64,000 bases of DNA, taken from NCBI RefSeq assembly GCF_002218045.2, contig NZ_AP018685.1, positions 1,240,001-1,304,000 of the forward strand, in the 5' to 3' direction. Of the stretch, positions 1 to 9,144 are shown one piece after another; within the stretch, counting starts at the first letter, position 1; every line of letters begins with the position of its first letter. The position numbers and the translations under genes were made by a program. Source of the stretch: Vibrio rumoiensis (GTDB lineage: Bacteria; Pseudomonadota; Gammaproteobacteria; Enterobacterales; Vibrionaceae). The notes beneath the pieces were generated by a model that ran no database searches, had not been told where the DNA came from, and saw only the letters and a list, made by a program, of their open reading frames with translations.

Positions 1-279
1 AAAATAATCTTAGAAACACAATAGGTTGCATTTGCCAAATTTGGCAAGCAATAAACGACCGTTTTGGTGCCTTGTTCACTTTTAGTCGAACTAACTGCTG
101 ATAATTACAGCAAAAAAAGGATTCGATTTTTCATGGGAGTTCGAGAGCCAAATATTTGCTCACTTAATTGTCACTTGAGCAATGACAAATTTTGAAAATC
201 AGGTAAAGTAGCGGGCAAAATATTTCCGCTAAACATCACCGGAATATCCTGAGTATAAATAGTCGTAATAGGAAAACAC
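1..279. other. Intergenic region upstream of ppaC
   Basis: No gene is visible here. The stretch is AT-rich and should contain the ppaC promoter. The only clear structure is a perfect 16-bp palindrome at 32-47 (TTGCCAAATTTGGCAA). I could not place a convincing -35/-10 pair. Confidence 0.5.
32..47. repeat. Perfect 16-bp palindrome
   Basis: TTGCCAAATTTGGCAA reads identically on both strands. It has no loop and no T-run, so it looks more like a dimeric regulator site than a terminator. It lies about 230 bp upstream of ppaC, near the window edge, so it may belong to a gene to the left. Confidence 0.5.
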
Positions 280-1188
280 ATGATCCAAGTAGTCGGTCAC
301 AAAAACCCAGATAGTGATAGCATTTGTAGTGCATTGGTTGCCACTGAGCTTTTAAAAGCCCGTGGTCTTGAAGCGAAACCCGTTCGTCAAGGCGAATTAA
401 ACCGTGAAACTCAATACATTCTTGAGCAAGCGGGTGTTGAGCAACCTGAAATGTGTACTGGCGTTGCTGGCCAAAAAATCTGGTTAGTGGATTACACCGA
501 TGTTTCTCAAGCACCAGATGATATTGCTGATGCTGAGATCGTTGGTATTGTCGACCACCACCGCCTAGGCGATGTGATGACAGTGAACCCACTAGAAGCT
601 TGGATCTGGCCTGTTGGCTGTACTTGTACGATTTTGTTTAACCTATTCAAAATGGAAGAAACAAAAATCGAGAAGCCTTATGCAATTCTTATGATGTCAG
701 CAATCTTATCTGACACAGTAGGCTTTGCATCTCCAACCTGTACGCCAAAAGATGAAGCGGCAGTAAAAGAGTTAGCGGAAATCGCAGGGATTGAAAACCT
801 AGACGAATTCATCAAAAACTTGCTGATTGCAAAAACAGACATCGAAGGTTTAAGCGCAGCTCAATTGGTTGAGAAAGACTTAAAAGCGTACCCATTCAAT
901 GGTCGTGACGTGGTAGTAGGCCAAGTAGAGCTTGCGACAATGGAACAAGTTGACGGCATGATTGATGACTTGAACGCAGACCTTGAGCGTCGTTGTCAAG
1001 AAGATGGTCTAGCCTTTGCCGCGCTTATGCTAACGGACATCACGACTAGCACTACTGAGCTACTATTCAAAGGTGAATGGTCTGCTAAGCTTGAGAAACA
1101 CGTTAAAGATGGCTCTCTAACCATGGAAAACACCTTAAGCCGTAAGAAGCAGGGTTGGCCTTGGCTACAAACTGAACTCGCTAAATAA
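280..1188 (+). CDS. ppaC: Manganese-dependent inorganic pyrophosphatase
   Basis: This family II (DHH superfamily) pyrophosphatase hydrolyses cytosolic PPi to two phosphates and so pulls biosynthetic reactions forward. The 302-aa length fits the family. The metal-binding motifs are visible: GHKNPDSDS (H7, D11, D13), D71 in DYTD, the DHH signature at 92-94 and D145 in SDTVGF. The C-terminal DHHA2 domain ends with SRKKQGWPWL, matching the SRKKQ substrate-binding motif of the family. The ATG start follows an A-rich leader. It is apparently monocistronic, with a hairpin terminator just downstream. Confidence 0.96.
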   Translation: MIQVVGHKNPDSDSICSALVATELLKARGLEAKPVRQGELNRETQYILEQAGVEQPEMCTGVAGQKIWLVDYTDVSQAPDDIADAEIVGIVDHHRLGDVMTVNPLEAWIWPVGCTCTILFNLFKMEETKIEKPYAILMMSAILSDTVGFASPTCTPKDEAAVKELAEIAGIENLDEFIKNLLIAKTDIEGLSAAQLVEKDLKAYPFNGRDVVVGQVELATMEQVDGMIDDLNADLERRCQEDGLAFAALMLTDITTSTTELLFKGEWSAKLEKHVKDGSLTMENTLSRKKQGWPWLQTELAK

Positions 1189-1223
1189 CGTATTTATTAA
1201 GCTGTTCGACGAAAATTAATTAA

Positions 1224-1250
1224 GAGGCGGGTTTAAACTCGCCTTTTTTA
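1224..1250 (+). terminator. Intrinsic terminator after ppaC
   Basis: The stem AGGCGGGTTT/AAACTCGCCT has one G-T wobble and is followed by a T-run (TTTTTT). It sits between ppaC and the DUF2750 gene. Confidence 0.8.
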
Positions 1251-1265
1251 TATGAGGAGAAGTCT

Positions 1266-1655
1266 ATGTCTCAAGTATTAGATGCTGCAACAATCGAAAC
1301 GATTAATGCTTACGATAGCGAAAAACGTTTTCAATATTGCGTGAAAGAAGTGGTGGCCAATCGTCAAATCTGGATTTTGATTGATGAAGATGGTTGCGTG
1401 ATGCTGAATACGGAAGAAGAAGATTGTGTTCCGGTATGGCCAAATGAAGAATTTGCACAAGCGTGGGCCAATGGTGACTGGGAACATTGTAAGCCTGAAG
1501 CGATTTCACTGAATAAGTGGCATAGCCGTTGGACACATGGTTTAGCGGATGATGATTTATCGGTGGTGGTTTTTCCAAATGCAGACCAAGAGGGCGTGAT
1601 TGTATTCCCTGATGAGTTTGATTTTGAATTAAAGAAACAAGCTCAGAAGCGCTAA
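1266..1655 (+). CDS. DUF2750 family protein
   Basis: This 129-aa acidic, soluble protein has the DUF2750 pattern: an N-terminal helix, then VANRQIWILIDEDGCVML, then VWPNEEFAQAWANGDW, and an acidic C-terminal half. It has no signal peptide or membrane segment. Members are small cytoplasmic proteins of unknown function found mainly in gammaproteobacteria. A GAGGAG ribosome-binding site sits a few bases before the ATG. Terminators on both sides make it a single-gene unit. The family assignment is from recognition; no function can be given. Confidence 0.8.
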   Translation: MSQVLDAATIETINAYDSEKRFQYCVKEVVANRQIWILIDEDGCVMLNTEEEDCVPVWPNEEFAQAWANGDWEHCKPEAISLNKWHSRWTHGLADDDLSVVVFPNADQEGVIVFPDEFDFELKKQAQKR

Positions 1656-1677
1656 AACAAGGCGTTATTTACGAATC

Positions 1678-1704
1678 AAAGGCAGCCGATAAGCTGCCTT
1701 TTTT
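1678..1704 (+). terminator. Intrinsic terminator after the DUF2750 gene
   Basis: AAAGGCAGC, a short loop, GCTGCCTTTTTT: a 6-bp GC-rich stem extended by A-T pairs into the T-run. Confidence 0.85.
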
Positions 1705-1824
1705 GCATCCAGTCACACATTCAGCATGGCAAAATTAATAACGTACAAATCATTGATCTAGCTCTATATTAATAACGCATCGGCGATCGATGATAGGGTG
1801 ATATTTACCAATAGAGTAAAGACT

Positions 1825-3234
1825 ATGCGTTTATACCTTCGCTTTTTATTGCCAATAATGATCCCTTTAATCGTGTTATTTTTGCCGCTTGCTGCTTTTC
1901 CCTTTGAAGGCATGACGATTATTCAACAACGTGTTGCGGCGATATTTTTATTTGCGGCATTAAGTTGGATATTAGAACCCATTCCTATCTACGCGACCTC
2001 AGTGGCGATTATTTGTTTTGAGTTATTACTGATTTCCGATAAAGCAATTGTGTGGTTTACCGGCCAGCAAGCGACGGACCACTATGGTGTGATTCTCAAT
2101 CATACCGATATCATGGCGACCTTTGCTAATCCGATCATTATGCTGTTTTTGGGGGGATTCTTTCTGGCGATTGCAGCGACCAAATACCGTTTAGACATCA
2201 ATTTAGCGAGGGTGCTACTAAAACCATTTGGTGACCAACCACGTTTTATGATCCTAGGCTTAATGTTGATCACCGCGTTGTTTTCAATGTTTATGTCTAA
2301 TACCGCGACAACCGCCATGATGTTATCGATTCTAACGCCAGTAATGGTGTTGTTGAAACCGGAGGATCCGAGTCGAACGGCCTTTGCGTTGTGTATTCCA
2401 CTTGCGGCAAATATCGGCGGAATAGGGACACCCATCGGCACGCCACCCAATGCGATTGCTTTGAAATACTTGCAATCAAGCGCCTCCATTTCTTTTGGGG
2501 AATGGATGGCGTTTGCGGTGCCGTTTGTCATTGTATTGATGGCCATCGCTTGGGTATTAATCTTGCTGTTATTTCCTGCGAAGCAAAGAAGTATTTCACT
2601 CGACATCAAAGGTAAATTTCTTAAAACGCCACAAGCTATTATTGTCTATGTCACCTTTATTTTGACCATAGTGTTATGGCTGATGGGCAGTAGCCACGGA
2701 ATGAATTCATACACGGTTGCGATGATCCCAGTAACGGTCTTTTTGGTGACGGGTATTATTACCAAAGAAGATTTGAAAAAGATTTCTTGGGATGTGCTGT
2801 GGCTGGTGTCAGGGGGGATTGCGCTCGGTCTTGCCTTAGATAAAAGTGGCCTAGCCGCATTGGTGGTGTATAGCATCCCATTTGGAGAATTTTCACCTTA
2901 TGTCGTGTTAATTGGCGCGGCACTGCTTAGCTTGTTGATGGCCAATTTTATGTCTAATACGGCAACAGCCAACTTGTTAATGCCAATTATGGCAGCGCTC
3001 GGGGCAACGATGGTGAGTTTAGATGTATTAGGGGGACAACCGATGTTGATTCTGGTTGTGACCTTTGCAGCGTCTCTAGGGATGGCATTGCCAATAAGCA
3101 CTCCGCCTAATGCTCTTGCCCATGCCACTGGGCATATTAAAACTCAAGATATGGCCAAAGTTGGTGTGATTATTGGTGTGACGGGCGTGGTGCTGAGTTT
3201 TGCTCTCGTGGCAATTTTAAATATGGTTTATTAG
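1825..3234 (+). CDS. DASS/SLC13-family sodium:anion symporter
   Basis: This is an inner-membrane transporter of the divalent anion:Na+ symporter family, which moves dicarboxylates or sulfate. It has about eleven hydrophobic segments. Both family hallmarks occur twice: the SNT sodium-site motif (SNTATTAMM near residue 158 and SNTATANLLMP in the second half), and the TPPNA loop (GTPIGTPPNAIA and LPISTPPNALA). I chose the ATG at 1825. An in-frame GTG at 1798 would add nine polar residues but has no ribosome-binding site. A receiver-domain gene begins 10 nt downstream, so the two are probably cotranscribed. The substrate cannot be read from the sequence. Confidence 0.9.
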   Translation: MRLYLRFLLPIMIPLIVLFLPLAAFPFEGMTIIQQRVAAIFLFAALSWILEPIPIYATSVAIICFELLLISDKAIVWFTGQQATDHYGVILNHTDIMATFANPIIMLFLGGFFLAIAATKYRLDINLARVLLKPFGDQPRFMILGLMLITALFSMFMSNTATTAMMLSILTPVMVLLKPEDPSRTAFALCIPLAANIGGIGTPIGTPPNAIALKYLQSSASISFGEWMAFAVPFVIVLMAIAWVLILLLFPAKQRSISLDIKGKFLKTPQAIIVYVTFILTIVLWLMGSSHGMNSYTVAMIPVTVFLVTGIITKEDLKKISWDVLWLVSGGIALGLALDKSGLAALVVYSIPFGEFSPYVVLIGAALLSLLMANFMSNTATANLLMPIMAALGATMVSLDVLGGQPMLILVVTFAASLGMALPISTPPNALAHATGHIKTQDMAKVGVIIGVTGVVLSFALVAILNMVY

Positions 3235-3244
3235 TGAGGCTCAC

Positions 3245-3730
3245 ATGGAAAAATTTCATATTGTTTGTGTCGATGATCAGCCGGAAATATTATTTCAGTT
3301 GGCGCATGATCTCTCTGAGCTTGCCAGTTGGGTAAAGATTAAAATTTGTCCGGATGCGCAAAGTGCACAAGAGTATTTGGAAAGATTGGATCAAGAGGGC
3401 GGCTATATTTGCGTGATTTTATCGGATCAAAATATGCCGATCCAAAGTGGCGTCGATTGGTTACAAAATCTCGTGACTGATAGGCGTTTTCGTCACACCA
3501 AGAAAGTCATGTTGTCTCAAAACCCAAGCCAACAAGCCCTTATTGATGCAATTAATCTCGCGCAAGTGGATCGTTTCTTTATTAAACCTTGGGATAGCGA
3601 TGAGTTGCTGCATGAAGTGCGAGTGCTGCTCACGGAATATATCTTTGATAAAGGAATTGATTATGAGCCCTTACAACAGCATCTTGATGCGGATACGGTG
3701 CTGAAGTTTTTACGTAGCGTGACTTCTTAG
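3245..3730 (+). CDS. Stand-alone response-regulator receiver protein
   Basis: The 161-aa protein is essentially one CheY-like receiver domain plus a short helical tail. The phosphorylation site is intact: acidic pair D10-D11, phosphoacceptor D61 in LSDQNMP, S91 at the switch position and K114 in FIKPW. There is no DNA-binding or enzymatic output domain. The sequence around D61 and KPW recalls receivers attached to adenylate/guanylate cyclases and HD-GYP proteins. It starts 10 nt after the DASS transporter, suggesting cotranscription, but no histidine kinase lies nearby. The output is unknown. Confidence 0.85.
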   Translation: MEKFHIVCVDDQPEILFQLAHDLSELASWVKIKICPDAQSAQEYLERLDQEGGYICVILSDQNMPIQSGVDWLQNLVTDRRFRHTKKVMLSQNPSQQALIDAINLAQVDRFFIKPWDSDELLHEVRVLLTEYIFDKGIDYEPLQQHLDADTVLKFLRSVTS

Positions 3731-3746
3731 CGCGGTTGGATAAGGG

Positions 3747-3790
3747 TTTCCCTCTTGTCGAGATAATCCAAGGCAAGAGGGAAATTTTGT
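3747..3790. terminator. Bidirectional terminator between receiver gene and sapF
   Basis: TTTCCCTCTTG pairs with CAAGAGGGAAA over 11 bp across a 16-nt loop. It lies between two convergent genes and has T-rich sequence on the plus-strand exit. Confidence 0.8.
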
Positions 3791-4578
3791 TACTTCAAAT
3801 GACTCGGGGTTTTATGAAAGTGGTTTTCGATCAGCTTCTGGCTAATAGTGTGTTGCGGGTTGGCAATCACTTGTTGAGTATCACCAGATTCAACCACTTC
3901 ACCTTCATGCATCACGATTAACTTGTCGGTGATGTGTTTAACCACACCGATATGTTGGGAAACATACACAAAAGACACCCCCATTTCTTCTTGCAGCTCT
4001 AAGAACAGGTTGATGATCTGTGAGCGCATGGCCATATCAAGCCCGTTAAGCGCCTCATCGGCGACAATCACCGAAGGTTGAAGTACCAAGGCTCTTGCCA
4101 AGCAAACACGCTGCTTCTGGCCTGTGGCGAGCATTTGAGGGTAGAAGTATGCATGTTCAGGAAGCAAACCAACGCGAATTAAGGTTTCTTTGACACGCTG
4201 AATACGTGCTTCCGGTGACATCTGAGTATTACGTTTTAATGGTTCTTCCAAAATACGCCCAATCTGAATACGCGGATTCAGCGAGGTATTGGGATCTTGG
4301 AATATCATTCGAATGAGCTTACAGCGGGTGGAGTAGTCTTTATCAAACAGTTGTTCACCATTAACAAAGATTTTGCCATGGCTAGGTTCGGTCACACCGG
4401 CAAGCATTTTCGCCAGTGTTGATTTTCCTGAGCCATTTTGCCCGATGATCCCTAGGGTTTGCCCAGGCTCTAGAGTAAACGAAATTGGTTTCACCGCTTG
4501 ATGGACTCGCTTACGGAAAAAACCAGAACGAGTGACAAAGTTCTTCGATAAATCGATGACTTCTAATAACGCACTCAT
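3790..4578 (-). CDS. sapF: Peptide ABC transporter ATP-binding protein SapF
   Basis: This is one of the two ATPases of the Sap importer, implicated in antimicrobial-peptide resistance, putrescine export and K+ uptake support in enterobacteria. At 262 aa it shows Walker A GQNGSGKST, the Q-loop in MIFQDPNTSLNPR, a variant ABC signature (ATGQKQRVCLARAL instead of LSGGQ) and Walker B VIVADEAL. The signature variation is normal for SapF. It overlaps sapD by 4 nt, so translation is probably coupled. It is the last gene of the operon and ends at a strong terminator. Confidence 0.93.
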   Translation of the reverse strand: MSALLEVIDLSKNFVTRSGFFRKRVHQAVKPISFTLEPGQTLGIIGQNGSGKSTLAKMLAGVTEPSHGKIFVNGEQLFDKDYSTRCKLIRMIFQDPNTSLNPRIQIGRILEEPLKRNTQMSPEARIQRVKETLIRVGLLPEHAYFYPQMLATGQKQRVCLARALVLQPSVIVADEALNGLDMAMRSQIINLFLELQEEMGVSFVYVSQHIGVVKHITDKLIVMHEGEVVESGDTQQVIANPQHTISQKLIENHFHKTPSHLK

Positions 4579-5606
4579 ACGTGTTTCTCCGTTTTCGCTT
4601 TTTTCTCAAGTGTTGAGCGTTTTTCCATATTCAATGGGAAATGACAGCTGAATTGATGGGTTTTGATTTTTTTTCTAACGGGTACATGCACACATTTAGT
4701 TTGCGCATAAGGGCAGCGTGGACCAAGACGACACCCTATTGGTAGATGCTGTAATGGTGGTATTGAACCCGGTAGAGAAGGTAGGCGGCTTTTGTGTGGG
4801 ATCCAATCATTAAAGTCTGGCATTGCATGCAACAACGCCACGGTATAAGGATGTTTAGGTTCCGTTAAAATATGCTTGGTATTGGCCGATTCAACCGATT
4901 GGCCACAGTACATCACCGTAATACGGGTTGCCCATTGAGTGATCGTGGTGAGGTCATGCCCAATCAACATAATGGTGGTGTTATTGACTTGATTTAAACG
5001 ACTGAGTAATCGCAAGATTTGAGACTGGGTGATTGGATCGAGATCGTTGGTTGGCTCATCGGCAATCAACAATTTAGGTTTAGACGCAATCGCCATCGCG
5101 ATCATAATTTTCTGGCATTGGCCATCGGTGAGCTCGTACGGGTAGCAACTCATCACTTGACGGTGATCTTTAATCCCTACTTTGTGCAATAAGGCTTTGG
5201 CTAATTTATGACGCCAGTGCCAGCGTTGCCACCATTTACCTTCAAATGAGGAAGAAGGAATGGACTCGCGTAGCTGATGGCCAATTTGCTCTGATGGATC
5301 GAGACAACTGCTCGGCTCTTGGAAAATTACCGCTATATCACGCGCGATAACACGGCGACGTTCCTTGGGAGTAAGTTGTAATAAGTCGATGCTGCCCAAG
5401 CGCATGCGGTCAGCGGATACTTTCCACGTATCTTTGGTTAGACCAACGATAGCTTTTGCGACTAGGCTTTTACCTGAGCCTGATTCACCCACTAGGCCAC
5501 GAATTTCCCCTTCATTTAACGTCAGGCTCATGCGTTCAACCGCTTTTACCGTACCGTGTGGGGTTTCGATTTCAATGGTTAAATTGCGAATATCGAGTAA
5601 TGGCAT
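4575..5606 (-). CDS. sapD: Peptide ABC transporter ATP-binding protein SapD
   Basis: This is the second ATPase of the Sap system (343 aa), in the OppD/DppD class. Walker A is GESGSGKSLVAKA and Walker B is LLIADEPTNDLD. The signature is the divergent TDGQCQKIMIAMA typical of SapD. The C-terminal oligopeptide-transporter region has a cysteine cluster (CRLGPRCPYAQTKC) that in relatives binds an Fe-S cluster or metal. The stop overlaps sapF by 4 nt and the start shares one base with the sapC stop, so the operon is tightly packed. Confidence 0.94.
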   Translation of the reverse strand: MPLLDIRNLTIEIETPHGTVKAVERMSLTLNEGEIRGLVGESGSGKSLVAKAIVGLTKDTWKVSADRMRLGSIDLLQLTPKERRRVIARDIAVIFQEPSSCLDPSEQIGHQLRESIPSSSFEGKWWQRWHWRHKLAKALLHKVGIKDHRQVMSCYPYELTDGQCQKIMIAMAIASKPKLLIADEPTNDLDPITQSQILRLLSRLNQVNNTTIMLIGHDLTTITQWATRITVMYCGQSVESANTKHILTEPKHPYTVALLHAMPDFNDWIPHKSRLPSLPGSIPPLQHLPIGCRLGPRCPYAQTKCVHVPVRKKIKTHQFSCHFPLNMEKRSTLEKKAKTEKHV

Positions 5607-6493
5607 TATTCGGTCCCCGCACTCAGTGAATGACGTATGCCTTCACCGACTAAATTGATGATAATGACGGAAAACATAATAAATATCCCAGGGAGCGTAA
5701 CCGTCCAAGGCGCTAAATAAATCAAATCAACCGAGTCACCTAGCATGGTTCCCCATTCAGGTGTTGGAGATTGGGCACCAAGCTCTAAAAAGCCTAATGC
5801 ACTGATATCTAAAATTGCCATCGAGGCGGCTAGTGTCATTTCTGCTGCAATCACCGTGGATAGGTTTGGCAAGATAGAACTCCAAAGTAATTGAAAGTTG
5901 TTCGAGCCATCTAAGCGAGCAGCAATGTTGTAGTCTTTTTCCATTTCCGCATTCACGGCAATGTACACCGAGCGGATAAAGCGCGGAATAAGGGCTAAAC
6001 AAATCGCCAGTAGGATATTAAATTCACCAGTGCCAAGAAAGGCGACAAAGATAATCGCCAGCAAAATCGAGGGAATTGACATCACGGTGTCGAGTAAGTG
6101 GTTCAAGGTACTTGACACTAAACCTTTGGTCATACCCGCAAAAATACCAATGGTGCAACCAATTACGGTGGCAATTAGCATAATGAGTAGACCTGAGCCA
6201 AAGGTTAATTGGGTACCGATAATTAAGCGTGAAAGAAGATCGCGTCCAATGTCATCGGTTCCTAAGAAGTACTCGACACTACCGTGAGGGCTCCAAGAGG
6301 GTGGCTGTAATCGGTGGCCTGTTTGCATTAAAGGATCATGCGGAGCTAACCACTGAGCGCCAAGCGTAACGAGTAATAAAATCACAAAACACCATAAGCC
6401 AAACATCGCGAGACTGTTGGCTCGATAACTGCGCCAGAAGCGTTCAAATTGACCCGGAATACGGTCTTCTTGATAGATATTATTTGACAGCAT
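5606..6493 (-). CDS. sapC: Peptide ABC transporter permease SapC
   Basis: This is an inner-membrane permease of the Sap importer in the DppC/OppC family, 295 aa. A long N-terminal cytoplasmic stretch (IPGQFERFWRSYRANSLAMFG) precedes the first membrane helix. The permease EAA-loop region is seen around IAARLDGSNNFQLLWSSILP. The usual periplasmic motif GTDDIGRDLLSRLI is present. Its start lies 14 nt inside the end of sapB and its stop shares one base with the sapD start. Confidence 0.93.
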   Translation of the reverse strand: MLSNNIYQEDRIPGQFERFWRSYRANSLAMFGLWCFVILLLVTLGAQWLAPHDPLMQTGHRLQPPSWSPHGSVEYFLGTDDIGRDLLSRLIIGTQLTFGSGLLIMLIATVIGCTIGIFAGMTKGLVSSTLNHLLDTVMSIPSILLAIIFVAFLGTGEFNILLAICLALIPRFIRSVYIAVNAEMEKDYNIAARLDGSNNFQLLWSSILPNLSTVIAAEMTLAASMAILDISALGFLELGAQSPTPEWGTMLGDSVDLIYLAPWTVTLPGIFIMFSVIIINLVGEGIRHSLSAGTE

Positions 6494-7442
6494 ACCACTG
6501 CTTCCTTACCAAAGGGTTAACCATTGCGCCAATTAAGTCGGACAAAATATTGACGAATAACACGAAAGTCGCGACGGTAATCACGCCTGCTTGGATTGAA
6601 ACATAATCTTTATCCGCAAGGGCATCGAGTAACCATCTTCCGATCCCCGGCCAGTTAAATATCGATTCAGTAATAATGGCGTAAGTCAGCATGGTTGAAA
6701 GTTGAACGCCAACTTTTGGAATAATCGGTGGGATAGCATTTCGTAGCACATGTTTAAAAATGATTTCATAGGTTGATAAACCACGAATACGAGCAGCACG
6801 AATGTAGTTTTGTTTACGAACATCGGCAACCGATGAGCGCATAAGACGAATCACTTCAGTGGTTGGCGCAAGGGCTAAAACCATGCAAGGTAAAAGTAAG
6901 TGCATCATGACGCTATGAATTAACTCTAGGCGATTAATGTCTCTTGATAAGAAGGCATCAATAGTCGCAAACCCTGTAATGTAAGGGACTTCGAGTAATA
7001 AATCATGTCGCCCTGAAACCGGGGTATAACCGAGGTTCAAAGAAAAAAACATGATTAACATTAACGCAATCCAAAAAATCGGAATCGAGTAACCGACCAT
7101 CGAAGAAAATGAGATGAAGGTATCAACCCATTTCCCTTGGCGCATTCCTGCAATTGTCCCAATTGGTATACCAATGATCAAAGAGACGATCATTGCAAAA
7201 AAGCACAACTCTAAGGTTGCCGGGAATACCAGTTTAATTTCTTCAATAACGGGGTCACCATGCAAGTTGATGCCAAGGTTAAGTTGGCTCAATTGATTTA
7301 AGTAGGTTACCCAACCATGGAAGAAATCTTGAATGGCCCATGGCGAAAGAGGATCTAAGCGTAAAATGCTATAGCCAATGAGCGTCAAAATTAACAAGGT
7401 AATGATGAATAAGTTTATGCGGCGCAGGGTGTAAAGCAGCAT
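6480..7442 (-). CDS. sapB: Peptide ABC transporter permease SapB
   Basis: This is the other permease subunit of the Sap importer (320 aa, matching the roughly 321-aa enterobacterial protein). The N-terminal hydrophobic segment is followed by a periplasmic loop and then the binding-protein-dependent permease domain. The coupling loop RAARIRGLSTYEIIFKHVLR is clear. It overlaps sapC by 14 nt and shares one base with the end of sapA. Confidence 0.93.
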   Translation of the reverse strand: MLLYTLRRINLFIITLLILTLIGYSILRLDPLSPWAIQDFFHGWVTYLNQLSQLNLGINLHGDPVIEEIKLVFPATLELCFFAMIVSLIIGIPIGTIAGMRQGKWVDTFISFSSMVGYSIPIFWIALMLIMFFSLNLGYTPVSGRHDLLLEVPYITGFATIDAFLSRDINRLELIHSVMMHLLLPCMVLALAPTTEVIRLMRSSVADVRKQNYIRAARIRGLSTYEIIFKHVLRNAIPPIIPKVGVQLSTMLTYAIITESIFNWPGIGRWLLDALADKDYVSIQAGVITVATFVLFVNILSDLIGAMVNPLVRKQWYAVK

Positions 7443-9064
7443 TATTTTTCCCTTACAACGTGTTCAAAGCTACCCGAATTAAAAGGGTTTAATGCAAAGC
7501 CACTTAATGAGCTGTGATGTACTTGATATTGTACGCCATGAGCGATTGGAATGATTGGTAATTCTTGAGTGAGCATAGTTTGTGCTTGATGATATAAGTT
7601 TAACCGGTGACGAGTTTGCTCGCTTTCACGGGCTAACGTCAATAAAAAATCAAAATCTGAATCACACCACATTGAAACATTTAAACCCGCTCGCCTAGCC
7701 TCACACGATAACTGAGGTCTTAGTAGGCTATCCGGATCACCGGTATTGGCCGCCCAGCCCGTGAGGACTAGGTCAGCATTGGATTGCTGAGTGAGTCTAT
7801 CTCGTCTACCAAACTTTTCAGTTAAGATCGAAACCGTCACACCAATATCAGCAAAATTTGCCTGAAGCAATTCAGCGGTTTTATGTGGGTTTGGATTATA
7901 AGATTGTGCCGCTAGTGGGACCCACATAGTGAGCTTCAATCCATCACCAAAGCCAGCTTGTTTCAATAAGGCTTTTGCGTATTGGCGATCATAACGAATT
8001 TGAAGGCTGTTGTCTTGATATGCCCATGAATCAGAGGGTAATAATGAGGTTGCGACGTAACCTTGGCCAAAATAGACCGCATCAATGATGCTTTTTCTGT
8101 TAATTGCAAAGTTTAATGCCTGACGAACCCGTACATCACTTAAGGCAAAATGTTGAGTATTCACTGAAATAAACGCCACATTCATTGCTTTGCTGATGTT
8201 TGAGCGAATATCGGTGTTTTTATTAATAAGAGTAAGTTGGCTTGAAATGGGGTCCGTCATCACATCACATTCTTGTGTGAGCAACTTTGCTAATGTGCCG
8301 GTGCCGCGATGGCTGAAATCAAATACAACTTGCTGCATTTCAGCTGGGTGATGCCAGTAATTAGCGTGTTTAGTTAAGCGAATCAATTCATTATGATGAG
8401 ATTTTTCTAATTGAAAAGGGCCAGTGCCAATCGGAAACTCATCCAATTGTGACTTCTCATCTTTTGCAGCGAGTTGATGGGCATACTCTTGTGAATGAAT
8501 AGCAGCAAAAATAGTTGAGATGTTATCGAGAAAAGTATTGTCAGGGTGAGAAAGGGTAAATTGAACGTGACGGTCGTCAATGGCTTTTACATCTTTCACT
8601 AAGCGAGAGAACCCGATGCTTTGAAACCACGGATAACGGCCACCATTGACATAATAATAGGGGTTTGAAGAATCGATAATACGTTTAAAGCTAAATACAA
8701 CATCATGCGAATTCATTGGGCGAGAGGGTTGAAACCATGAGGTATGTTGGAATTCAACGTTGGCTCTTAAGGTGAAGGTATATTGAGTTTTATCTTCATT
8801 TACTTTCCAGTGTGTGGCGAGATTTGGCTTGGGTTTAAAGCTAATGGGATCAAGGGTGAGTAATGAGTCGAATAATTGAGGGCCAATAGATTTAATATTA
8901 TCACCGCCATCAGAAAGCTGCGGATTTAAAAATTGCGGATGGGTGCTGCCGCAATATACAAAGCCATTTTGTTTTGTTAACTGAATGTCTTCGGGATCAT
9001 TACAGCCGGCCAGTCCTAACGACGCCAATAAAGGTAATAGCAAATAGCGTAATGAATTCGGCAT
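7442..9064 (-). CDS. sapA: Peptide ABC transporter substrate-binding lipoprotein SapA
   Basis: This is a family 5 solute-binding protein (540 aa) that captures peptides in the periplasm and delivers them to SapBC. The N terminus is a lipoprotein signal with lipobox LAGC (Cys21), so it should be anchored as a lipoprotein. Enterobacterial SapA is usually described as soluble. The family features GTGPFQL and the FNPFNSGSFEHV C terminus are visible. It is the first gene of sapABCDF, about 80 nt downstream of pspF, and may be read from the pspF promoter. Confidence 0.92.
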   Translation of the reverse strand: MPNSLRYLLLPLLASLGLAGCNDPEDIQLTKQNGFVYCGSTHPQFLNPQLSDGGDNIKSIGPQLFDSLLTLDPISFKPKPNLATHWKVNEDKTQYTFTLRANVEFQHTSWFQPSRPMNSHDVVFSFKRIIDSSNPYYYVNGGRYPWFQSIGFSRLVKDVKAIDDRHVQFTLSHPDNTFLDNISTIFAAIHSQEYAHQLAAKDEKSQLDEFPIGTGPFQLEKSHHNELIRLTKHANYWHHPAEMQQVVFDFSHRGTGTLAKLLTQECDVMTDPISSQLTLINKNTDIRSNISKAMNVAFISVNTQHFALSDVRVRQALNFAINRKSIIDAVYFGQGYVATSLLPSDSWAYQDNSLQIRYDRQYAKALLKQAGFGDGLKLTMWVPLAAQSYNPNPHKTAELLQANFADIGVTVSILTEKFGRRDRLTQQSNADLVLTGWAANTGDPDSLLRPQLSCEARRAGLNVSMWCDSDFDFLLTLARESEQTRHRLNLYHQAQTMLTQELPIIPIAHGVQYQVHHSSLSGFALNPFNSGSFEHVVREK

Positions 9065-9144
9065 TGAATTTTTCCCTAAATTCCAAACGAATAATGTATA
9101 GCCAACGACAGCGGAGGTAGTGAGACCAAGTAGAAAGGCATCAC

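Noticed and set aside
2100..2609. 169-aa open frame opposite the DASS transporter
   Set aside because: It is an antisense shadow of a strongly supported membrane protein and has no ribosome-binding site or family motif.
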